From UBA2897 sp036733925 (GTDB lineage Bacteria; Bacillota; Negativicutes; Selenomonadales; Selenomonadaceae), in NCBI GenBank assembly GCA_036733925.1, contig DAIMZO010000042.1, positions 1-11,043 of the forward strand: 11,043 nucleotides of DNA, read 5' to 3'. The position numbers were made by a program, and so were the translations under genes. Below, piece after piece: positions 5,913 to 11,043 of the stretch. The notes beneath the pieces are model-generated. The model did not search any database, had not been told where the DNA came from, and was given only the letters and a program-made list of their open reading frames with translations. Numbering within the stretch: the first letter of the stretch is position 1; every line of letters begins with the position of its first letter.

Positions 5913-7262
5913 TTACGCCTCTTTGCCCTTGAAGTACTTCATGACTTTTTTCGAGAACTGGGTCTGGATGAACAGGATGGCCCGGTCGCCCGGCATCAGC
6001 ACGCTGTTGCCGTCCGGAATCACCGCCTCATCGCCGCGCACATAGGCACAGACGAGGCATTCGCGCGGCAGTTTCGCGCGCATCAGCGGCACGCCGGCGA
6101 CCGGCGCGCCATCCTGCACGATGACCTCGACGGCCTCGGCCTTCGCGCCCTCGAGCAGGGATACGGATACGACGCCGCTGCGCCGCGCGAACGCGAGCAC
6201 CTCGCTCGCGGAGAGCAGGCGCGCGGAGAGCACGACGTCAACGCCGACCTTCTCCATGAGGTCAACATATTCGATGCGGGAAACGCGCACGATGGTCTTG
6301 CGCGCGCCGAGGTGCTTCGCGAGCAGGGCAAGCATCAGGTTGAGCTTGTCATCCTCGGTCAGGCATACAACGACATCGGCCTCGGCGACGCCTTCCTCGA
6401 GCAGCAGGTCGATATCCGTGCCGTCCCCGCAGACCGCGATGCCGTCCGTCAGGCGGCTCGCCATCAGACGGCAACGGTCGCGATTCTTGTCGACGACCTT
6501 GACCTTCACGCCCTGCTTCTCGAGCATCGGCGCGAGCGCGCGGCCCGCGCGGCCCGCCCCGATGATGAACACCCGGTGCAGTTTGCGCGCGTCGCGCTGG
6601 ACAAAGGTCTGGCTGAACTTCTGGAGCTCCTCCGACTTGCCGATGAAATAGGCATTGTCGTGCGGCAGCAGCATATCGTCGCCATGCGGGATGATCATGC
6701 GGTGGTCGCGGAAGATCATGCCGGCGAGCACGCCTTTCGGCAGGTTCAGGTCTTTGAGCGGCTTATGTGCCATCGGCGAACGCCGGTAGACCTTCGTCTC
6801 GAACAGGCGCACCTTGCCGCCCGCGAAATCCTCGACGTTGAGCGCGGCCGGGGTCATCAGGATGCGGTTAATCTCGTTCGCCGTGATGAGTTCCGGGTTC
6901 AGCATCAGGTCGATGCCGAAATTCTCCTTGAGGTAGTCCTTGGCCTCGCCCATGAACTGCATGTCGCGGATGCGCGCGACCGTATGCGCGATGCCGTGTT
7001 TCTTCGCGAGGATGCAGGCGACCATGTTGACCTCATCGCTCGCGGTCACCGCAATCAGCATGTCCGCGCCGCGGATATCCGGGTCATTCATCGTGATCGG
7101 GCTCGCACCGTTCGCGTAGACGGTCAGGACATCGAGGTTGTTCTTGACGGCCTCGAGCTGGCCCTCCTCGTGATCCACGACGACGACATCAAACTGCTCG
7201 CGCGAAAGCAGATCCGCGATGCTGTACCCGAGCTTTCCCGCTCCAACAACGACAATACGCAA
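5913..7262 (-). CDS. trkA: TrkA, NAD-binding regulatory subunit of potassium uptake
   Basis: Cytoplasmic gating subunit that binds nucleotides and opens the TrkH channel. The 449 residues hold two RCK units. The first Rossmann fold has VVVGAGKLGYSIA (4-16) with the acidic residue at the end of strand two (VVVD, Asp30). The second has VFIIGAGRAGRALA (231-244), Asp258 and GDGTD (279-283). Each is followed by a C-terminal RCK (TrkA_C) domain (about 140-225 and 365-449). Start: a TTG at 7262, since the Rossmann strand RIVVVGAG begins at once, as in other TrkA proteins. A G-run (GGGGGG, 7270-7275) 7 bases upstream serves as ribosome binding site. It is the first gene of the trk operon and the only TrkA visible for two TrkH-type subunits. 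Confidence 0.94.
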   Translation of the reverse strand: MRIVVVGAGKLGYSIADLLSREQFDVVVVDHEEGQLEAVKNNLDVLTVYANGASPITMNDPDIRGADMLIAVTASDEVNMVACILAKKHGIAHTVARIRDMQFMGEAKDYLKENFGIDLMLNPELITANEINRILMTPAALNVEDFAGGKVRLFETKVYRRSPMAHKPLKDLNLPKGVLAGMIFRDHRMIIPHGDDMLLPHDNAYFIGKSEELQKFSQTFVQRDARKLHRVFIIGAGRAGRALAPMLEKQGVKVKVVDKNRDRCRLMASRLTDGIAVCGDGTDIDLLLEEGVAEADVVVCLTEDDKLNLMLALLAKHLGARKTIVRVSRIEYVDLMEKVGVDVVLSARLLSASEVLAFARRSGVVSVSLLEGAKAEAVEVIVQDGAPVAGVPLMRAKLPRECLVCAYVRGDEAVIPDGNSVLMPGDRAILFIQTQFSKKVMKYFKGKEA

Positions 7263-7322
7263 GATAATTCCCCCCGCCGATATTCCGGCAACGAAAAGAA
7301 AGTGCTTTCATAGCTTTATTCT

Positions 7323-7331
7323 ATTATACCA
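7323..7331 (-). promoter_or_regulatory. Extended -10 promoter of the trk operon
   Basis: The minus strand reads TGGTATAAT, a perfect -10 with the TGn extension. It sits 6 bases beyond the aminotransferase stop and gives a leader of about 55 bases. No clear -35 is seen at 16-18 bases, where the sequence is aminotransferase coding DNA. A short GCCG/CGGC stem may form just before the ribosome binding site of trkA. No terminator for the aminotransferase gene is seen, so read-through into trkA is possible. Confidence 0.6.
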
Positions 7332-7336
7332 CGTTC

Positions 7337-8503
7337 TTACGCAAAGAGTCCGCTTGCCTTGACATTCTCCACCACGCGCTCGAGGACATCTGGATCCTGC
7401 ACGAGCGCCATGCGGACAAAGCCTTCGCCGGACGGCCCGAACGCGGAGCCCGGCGTCACCATGACGTCCGCCTTGTCGAGCAGGTCGAGCGTGAATCGGA
7501 TGGAATCCGCATACGGCTCCGGGATTGGCGCCCAGACGAACATCGTGCCCTTCGGCATATCCATATCCCAGCCGATCGCCTTCAGGCCGCAGACGAGCGC
7601 GTCGCGGCGCTCCTCGTACGCCTTGCGCGTCGCCTCGACATTGCTGCGCGGGCTCCGGAGCGCCGTGATGGCCGCCTTCTGCACGGGTAGGAACATGCCG
7701 TAATCCATATTCGATTTCAACGTCTTCAGATGGGAGACGACCTCCGCATTGCCGACGCAGAAGCCGACGCGGGCGCCCGCCATGCCGTAGGTCTTTGAAA
7801 GCGAGTTGAACTCGATGCCGACTTCCTTCGCACCCGGGAACCGCAGGAACGAGCCGCAGGTATTCCCGTCGAATACGAGCTCGCTGTAAGCGTTATCGTG
7901 CAGCACGATGATGTCGTATTTCTTCGCGAACGCGATGAGCTCCTCATACCACGAATCCGGTGCGAGCGCCGTCGTCGGGTTGTTCGGGTACGAGACGATC
8001 ATCAGGCCCGCCTTGCGCGCGACATCCTCCGGGATCGCATCGAACTGAATCAGGTAGTTGTTCTCCTTCTTCATCGGCATGTAGAAGACCTCGGACTCCG
8101 CGATCTTCGGGCCATCCGCGAATACCGGATAGCACGGATCCGGGACGAGCGTGACGCCGCCCGCGTCCACGATGGAGAGCGCGATATGGGAAAGGCCCTC
8201 CTGCGAGCCCATCAGTGAGCAGATCTCCGTCTTCGGGTCGAGCGTGACGCCGTAGCGGCTCTGATACCAGTCTGCGGCCGCCTCGAGCAGCTCGTCGCGG
8301 TCGGTGATCGCGTAGAGGTAGTTCTCCGGTTTCATCGCCTCTTCGGCAATCGTCTGCATGACCTCGCGCGGCGGCGCGATGTTCGGCGCACCAACCGACA
8401 GGTCAATGACCTCGCGGCCCGCCGCGATCTTCTGCTTCTTCACCGCCGCGAGTTTCGCAAAGATATTCTCCCCGAACGGCTCCATCCGCTTCGCAAATTT
8501 CAT
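7337..8503 (-). CDS. PLP-dependent class I/II aminotransferase, DapL-like
   Basis: A fold-type I aminotransferase, 388 residues. The PLP-binding lysine is in NSLSKTYGMAGARVG (Lys237, with Arg245 for phosphate). Other signature residues are Asn175 in SYPNNPT, Asp203 and Tyr206 in HDNAYSELVFDG, and the substrate-carboxylate arginine Arg364 in GEGFVRMAL. The overall pattern recalls LL-diaminopimelate aminotransferase and its relatives. If that were the substrate, it would make LL-DAP for lysine and peptidoglycan, which would suit the murI neighbour. Alanine or aspartate aminotransferase activity is equally possible from sequence alone. Start: ATG at 8503, with AAGGAG (8512-8517) 8 bases upstream. 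The GTG at 8512 overlaps that site and is rejected. The gene lies 80 bases after murI on the same strand, with its own promoter. Confidence 0.88.
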   Translation of the reverse strand: MKFAKRMEPFGENIFAKLAAVKKQKIAAGREVIDLSVGAPNIAPPREVMQTIAEEAMKPENYLYAITDRDELLEAAADWYQSRYGVTLDPKTEICSLMGSQEGLSHIALSIVDAGGVTLVPDPCYPVFADGPKIAESEVFYMPMKKENNYLIQFDAIPEDVARKAGLMIVSYPNNPTTALAPDSWYEELIAFAKKYDIIVLHDNAYSELVFDGNTCGSFLRFPGAKEVGIEFNSLSKTYGMAGARVGFCVGNAEVVSHLKTLKSNMDYGMFLPVQKAAITALRSPRSNVEATRKAYEERRDALVCGLKAIGWDMDMPKGTMFVWAPIPEPYADSIRFTLDLLDKADVMVTPGSAFGPSGEGFVRMALVQDPDVLERVVENVKASGLFA

Positions 8504-8519
8504 AAAAAACACTCCTTAC

Positions 8520-8552
8520 AAAAAAATTGTGTCATACTTCAGTATAACACAA
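8520..8552 (-). terminator. Palindrome with T-run: terminator of murI and/or operator
   Basis: A 26-base near-perfect palindrome (8527-8552) with arms TTGTGT...ATACT and AGTAT...ACACAA. On the minus strand it forms an 11-bp stem including one U-G pair and a UGAA loop. Seven T's follow at once (8520-8526). It lies about 30 bases after the murI stop codon, as an intrinsic terminator would. The stem is A+T-rich, so it may be weak. The same bases contain the -10 of the next gene, so binding of a dimeric repressor is a second reading. Confidence 0.6.
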
Positions 8553-8568
8553 AGAATACGCTTCTCAA
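8541..8568 (-). promoter_or_regulatory. Promoter of the aminotransferase gene
   Basis: On the minus strand, TTGAGA (8563-8568) and TATACT (8541-8546) are separated by 16 bases. The -10 has a TGT extension. Transcription would start near 8534, in the middle of the palindrome. The gene's own transcript would thus carry only one arm and escape the terminator, while read-through from murI would carry both. Confidence 0.6.
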
Positions 8569-8583
8569 ATAGGATACCATTTC

Positions 8584-9363
8584 TCACAGGGCATACACGC
8601 GGTCGAGCTGCTCCATGAAGCGGCCGATGCGCGCGAGTTCTGCTTCGTCCTCGACGCGGCGGCCGGAGTAGTAGTATTCGACCGTCTGCTCGTTTGCCTC
8701 GAGCAAGTTCCGCGCCTCCATCTGGCGGATGAGTTCACGGACCGTACCGTCGTTCCCGTCGACGAAGCGCATGGACTCCGGCATGAGAGCGCGCATGGCC
8801 GGCTTGAAATAGTTGAAATGCGTGCAGCCGAGCACGAGCGCCGAATACTGCCGGAAATCGTACGGCGCGAACTGTTCCGCGAGATACGTCCGCACGGCCG
8901 GCGAGCCGAATTCCTGCCGCTCCGCAAACGGCACGAGCTCCGGCAGCGCGAGGCGGTCGACGAGATGATCCTTGTCGAAGCGCTCGATCAGCAGATCCAT
9001 CTTGCGGCCGCTCACGGTGATCGGCGTCGCGCAGACGAGCACGCGGTGCTCGCCGTCGATGTCGAGCGCCTTCTTCGCCGCCGGCTCCATGCCGATGATC
9101 GGCAGATTGTAGCGCTCGCGCATGACCGGCACGGCGACAGACGTTGCGGTATTGCACGCAACGACGATGGCCTTGACCCCCTTCGAAATCATGAAGTCGA
9201 ACGCCTCGGCGACGTACTGCTGAACCGCTTCCCGCGGTTTCGTCCCATAGGGAACGTGATCCTCGTCCGCGTAGAACAGGAACTCCTCATGCGGCAGGAC
9301 GCGCATCGCATGATGCAGGACGGATAGCCCGCCCATGCCCGAGTCGAAAAAAGCGATTTTCAA
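8584..9363 (-). CDS. murI: Glutamate racemase
   Basis: Converts L-glutamate to D-glutamate for peptidoglycan precursors; cytoplasmic. The 259-residue protein has the hallmark FFDSGMGGLSVL (5-16, Asp7) and the two catalytic cysteines, Cys70 in VVACNTAT and Cys180 in LGCTHF. The usual LGCTHYP is here THFNYF, a mild divergence. Start: TTG at 9363, because GGAGG (9372-9376) lies 8 bases upstream and the protein then begins MKIAFFDSG as in other racemases. A GTG at 9378 would overlap the binding site. The gene has its own extended -10 promoter and is followed by a palindrome with a T-run, so it is likely monocistronic. The DapL-like aminotransferase downstream may share the cell-wall theme. Confidence 0.93.
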   Translation of the reverse strand: MKIAFFDSGMGGLSVLHHAMRVLPHEEFLFYADEDHVPYGTKPREAVQQYVAEAFDFMISKGVKAIVVACNTATSVAVPVMRERYNLPIIGMEPAAKKALDIDGEHRVLVCATPITVSGRKMDLLIERFDKDHLVDRLALPELVPFAERQEFGSPAVRTYLAEQFAPYDFRQYSALVLGCTHFNYFKPAMRALMPESMRFVDGNDGTVRELIRQMEARNLLEANEQTVEYYYSGRRVEDEAELARIGRFMEQLDRVYAL

Positions 9364-9398
9364 AAGAAGAACCTCCACCCATCAAAAATTCTTTCTCA

Positions 9399-9426
9399 AT
9401 TATAGCACAAGTGTTTGCAAAAACAA
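9399..9426 (-). promoter_or_regulatory. Promoter of murI
   Basis: On the minus strand, TTGTTT (9421-9426) and TATAAT (9399-9404) are separated by 16 bases. The -10 has a TGC extension. The transcript would start near 9392, giving a leader of about 30 bases. The promoter overlaps that of the divergent tRNA gene. Confidence 0.65.
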
Positions 9427-9443
9427 CGGCTTCATGCTATACT
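9415..9443 (+). promoter_or_regulatory. Promoter of the tRNA-Ser gene
   Basis: TTGCAA (9415-9420) and TATACT (9438-9443) are separated by exactly 17 bases. A TGC extension precedes the -10. The start point falls at about 9450, only a few bases before the mature tRNA. Its -35 directly abuts the murI -35, so the two polymerase sites overlap. Confidence 0.75.
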
Positions 9444-9453
9444 AATTCTGTTT

Positions 9454-9542
<89 letters not shown>

Positions 9543-9554
9543 TAAGGAAAGCGC

Positions 9555-9588
9555 GCAGCCGGGGCTACAGACTCATGGCTGCTTTTTT
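9555..9588 (+). terminator. Intrinsic terminator of the tRNA gene
   Basis: GCAGCC (9555-9560) pairs with GGCTGC (9577-9582), and six T's follow (9583-9588). The loop is long (16 bases) and holds a smaller AGCC/GGCT element that could compete. The stop codon of the opposite-strand gene (9573-9575) lies inside this loop. Confidence 0.75.
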
Positions 9589-10247
9589 CTATGCCGCAGC
9601 GGGTGCACCGTCCGGCGCCGCGGGTGCGGGTGGTAGACCTGCCAGCCGTAGCGCAGGGCAAGCGCGCGAAGGGTGAGCACAGAGAGGAATCCGATCCACG
9701 AGGATGCATCCGTACCGAAGACGGGCCACGAAAGGCACATCAGGAACGCGCCGAACAGCGACGCGACCGCGTAGACGTCCATGCGCAGGACGACCGGCAT
9801 GCGCTGTGCCATGAGGTCGCGCAGCATGCCGCCGCCGACCGCCGTGATGCAGGCGAGCATGATGGGCAGGACGAACGTGGAGCCCGGCCCGCCCTGCCGC
9901 AGCCCGACGAGCGCCCCGGTAACGGTGAAGGAGGCAAGCCCGATGGTATCGCAGGCATTGTAGAGGAAACCCGCGATCTGCTTGCTCCCGTGATTGATAT
10001 GGAAGTACTCGTAGATGACGGACACGAGCACCGCCGTCGCGATGGAAAGCAGCAGATCCGTCGGGTTCGACAGCGCGACGGGCGGCGTGATCCCGACTAG
10101 CACGTCGCGCACCATGCCGCCGCCGACCGCGGTCAGGATTGCGAGCACGACGATGCCGAAGATATCCATGCGGCGTGAAAGGCCAACCATCGCTCCGGAC
10201 ACCGCAAACGCGAACGTCCCGAGCCAGTCAAACAAAATCCAGGTCAT
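9573..10247 (-). CDS. TRIC/UPF0126 family membrane protein (YicG-like)
   Basis: Integral membrane protein of about seven helices built of two repeats of the same unit. Each repeat has a glycine-rich kink motif, VGGGMVRDVL (41-50) and VGGGMLRDLM (137-146). This is the signature of the bacterial trimeric intracellular cation channel family, also annotated as YicG-type glycine transporter. Potassium or cation conductance is known for some prokaryotic members; the substrate here is open. Start: ATG at 10247, with GGAGG (10255-10259) 7 bases upstream. An upstream TTG at 10265 overlaps that region and is rejected. At 224 residues it is about 15-20 longer than usual, through a basic tail (PHPRRRTVHPLRHRKKQP) encoded in the tRNA terminator region. 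That tail may have arisen by loss of the original stop. It has its own extended -10 promoter. Confidence 0.88.
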   Translation of the reverse strand: MTWILFDWLGTFAFAVSGAMVGLSRRMDIFGIVVLAILTAVGGGMVRDVLVGITPPVALSNPTDLLLSIATAVLVSVIYEYFHINHGSKQIAGFLYNACDTIGLASFTVTGALVGLRQGGPGSTFVLPIMLACITAVGGGMLRDLMAQRMPVVLRMDVYAVASLFGAFLMCLSWPVFGTDASSWIGFLSVLTLRALALRYGWQVYHPHPRRRTVHPLRHRKKQP

Positions 10248-10279
10248 TTCCTGTCCTCCAAGCAAAAAATTCTTCTGCT

Positions 10280-10288
10280 ATTTTAGCA
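10280..10288 (-). promoter_or_regulatory. Extended -10 promoter of the TRIC gene
   Basis: The minus strand reads TGCTAAAAT, an extended -10 box. A weak TTGTAG lies 18 bases further upstream (10304-10309). The predicted leader is about 25 bases. Confidence 0.5.
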
Positions 10289-10375
10289 TACCGTCCCCTT
10301 GTCCTACAATCTCTCTGCGCCGCAATCTTTTCCGGGAGCGGTGAGCCAGTTACGGAAGCCGCATCTCATCCCGGC

Positions 10376-10381
10376 TATAAT
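10376..10381 (+). promoter_or_regulatory. -10 box of the trxA promoter
   Basis: A perfect TATAAT, with no convincing -35 at 16-18 bases and no TG extension. It leaves a leader of about 45 bases before trxA. The lack of a -35 suggests help from an activator or another sigma factor, but this is inference. Confidence 0.45.
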
Positions 10382-10434
10382 ACAGGCAGAAAAAGGGAAA
10401 AGGATGATTGCATATTTCATAGGAGGTCTTTTCG

Positions 10435-10740
10435 ATGCAGCCAATCACGATCACCAAAGAGAATTTCGATACGGAAGTCCTGCAGGCCAAGGGCACGGTT
10501 CTTCTCGATTTCTGGGCGACCTGGTGCGGCCCGTGCCGCATGCTCTCGCCGATTGTCGATGAGGTAGCCAATGCCCATGCAGACCTCAAGGTCGGCAAGG
10601 TCAACGTCGATGAGCAGCCGGAGCTCGCCTCGCAGTTCAACGTCATGAGCATCCCGACGCTGATTGTATGCAAGGACGGCCAGAAGGTCAACGAATCCGT
10701 CGGCCTGATCCCGAAAGAGAATGTAGAAGCCCTGCTCTGA
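10435..10740 (+). CDS. trxA: Thioredoxin
   Basis: Small cytoplasmic dithiol oxidoreductase, 101 residues (usual 100-110). It has the redox site WCGPC (Cys31, Cys34), the buried acidic residue in LLDFWA (Asp25), and the cis-proline in SIPT (Pro74). The rest follows the classic fold without additions. The ATG at 10435 has a near-perfect AGGAGGT 8 bases upstream. No thioredoxin reductase lies within the window. The gene stands alone, with its own promoter and a strong terminator. Confidence 0.96.
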   Translation: MQPITITKENFDTEVLQAKGTVLLDFWATWCGPCRMLSPIVDEVANAHADLKVGKVNVDEQPELASQFNVMSIPTLIVCKDGQKVNESVGLIPKENVEALL

Positions 10741-10751
10741 GCAGGCAAAAG

Positions 10752-10798
10752 AAAGGGGCTGTCGCACGAAAGCATTTTTCGTGCTGATAGCCCCTTTT
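10752..10798 (+). terminator. Strong intrinsic terminator of trxA
   Basis: AAAGGGGCT (10752-10760) pairs with AGCCCCTTTT (10789-10798). An inner stem GCACGAAA/TTTCGTGC closes a small loop, with a small internal loop (GTC opposite TGAT) between the two stems. The T-run is built into the 3' arm. It begins 12 bases after the trxA stop. Confidence 0.9.
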
Positions 10799-10847
10799 CG
10801 GTTGCCCATAATCACTGCCAAGCGGCGCTGACAGAGATTATCGTGCA

Positions 10848-10906
10848 AAAACAGCGCAAGAAACAGGCGGTCATAGATCGCCTCGTTTCTTGCGCTGTTT
10901 TGTTTT
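10848..10906. terminator. Second, very stable hairpin with T-run
   Basis: A perfect 17-bp stem (10848-10864 with 10885-10901; arms begin AAAACAGCGC and end GCGCTGTTTT). It is extended by GGCG/CGCC around a 9-base loop (10870-10878). TTTTGTTTT closes it on the plus strand and an A-run precedes it, so it can terminate in both directions. It lies 50 bases beyond the trxA terminator with no gene between. It may be a back-up terminator, the end of a lost gene, or a repeated intergenic element. Confidence 0.7.
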
Positions 10907-10998
10907 AGGCTGCTGCAACCCGGATAAGGTGCACGCCTAAGCATTTTTCGAAGAGGCTTATCGTGAAGAAGAACCGACCGTACAGAGGATCGGGTTTG
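10907..10998. other. Intergenic stretch with no supported gene
   Basis: No reading frame with a ribosome binding site is seen. A six-base inverted repeat TTAGGC/GCCTAA (10905-10910 and 10936-10941) is present but too weak to call a structure. Confidence 0.4.
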
Positions 10999-11007
10999 TG
11001 GTATAAT
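10999..11007 (+). promoter_or_regulatory. Extended -10 promoter leading out of the right edge
   Basis: TGGTATAAT, a perfect extended -10 with a weak CGTACA at the -35 position (10979-10984). The transcript would start near 11014. The GAGGAGA at 11036-11042 then looks like the ribosome binding site of a gene that begins just past the window. An ATG at 11019 lies only about 5 bases into the transcript, so it is an unlikely start unless the message is leaderless. Confidence 0.6.
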
Positions 11008-11043
11008 GAGAGGAGTCTATGAATTTTTTGGGAATCGAGGAGA

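Noticed and set aside
5724..7313. Long plus-strand open frame of 529 codons opposite trkA
   Set aside because: It is the mirror of trkA in GC-rich DNA, has no family resemblance, is rich in Arg, Ala, His and Asp as such shadows are, and trkA itself is certain.
7262..7331. Riboswitch (for example cyclic di-AMP) in the trkA leader
   Set aside because: The leader is only about 55 bases and shows just two very short stems; too small for the known potassium-related riboswitch.
8504..8512. GTG at 8512 as start of the aminotransferase
   Set aside because: It overlaps the AAGGAG ribosome binding site, which is well placed for the ATG at 8503.
9364..9378. GTG at 9378 as start of murI
   Set aside because: It overlaps the GGAGG site, and the extra residues (MEVLL) are not part of the usual racemase start MKIAFFDSG.
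11019..11043. ATG at 11019 as start of a gene running out of the window
   Set aside because: It would lie about 5 bases from the predicted transcript start, with AGGAG only 3 bases upstream; the GAGGAGA at 11036-11042 is a better binding site for a start beyond the edge. Not excluded if the message is leaderless.

Overview
The window is a piece of a GC-rich bacterial chromosome. It carries low-G+C-Gram-positive-type signals: strong GGAGG-like ribosome binding sites, TTG and GTG starts, many TGn-extended -10 boxes, and intrinsic terminators ending in T-runs. The gene content and codon use would fit a Negativicute of the Selenomonas kind. That placement is an inference from general resemblance, not something the sequence proves.

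Left part (1-2300): a restriction-modification pair on the minus strand, visibly poorer in G+C than the rest. A C5-cytosine methyltransferase (1112-2182) is followed by a protein resembling the DNA-recognition half of AlwI-type type IIS restriction enzymes (40-1101). That second protein stops, with two stop codons in tandem, where the nuclease domain of the family would be expected. The nuclease part may therefore be a separate gene just outside the left edge.

Decayed stretch (2300-3090): a graveyard between the island and the core genes. It holds the C-terminal end of an Rpn-type nuclease/transposase (minus), a plus-strand promoter with a large hairpin that recalls the antisense RNA of a type I toxin-antitoxin locus, and a Bcr/CflA-type MFS transporter with an internal deletion (plus).

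Core part (3091-10247): a minus-strand potassium uptake operon, trkA followed by two different TrkH-type subunits with gaps of 2 and 9 bases. Upstream of it, on the same strand, lie a class I/II aminotransferase and glutamate racemase murI. A tRNA-Ser(UGA) gene on the plus strand diverges from murI. It converges on a minus-strand TRIC/UPF0126 membrane protein gene whose 3' end runs into the tRNA terminator.

Right end (10248-11043): trxA (thioredoxin, plus) with a strong terminator, a second very stable isolated hairpin, and a promoter that drives a gene starting at or just beyond the right edge.

The most unusual items are the apparently split restriction enzyme, the tandem non-identical TrkH pair served by a single TrkA, and a palindrome between murI and the aminotransferase that looks like terminator and promoter at once.
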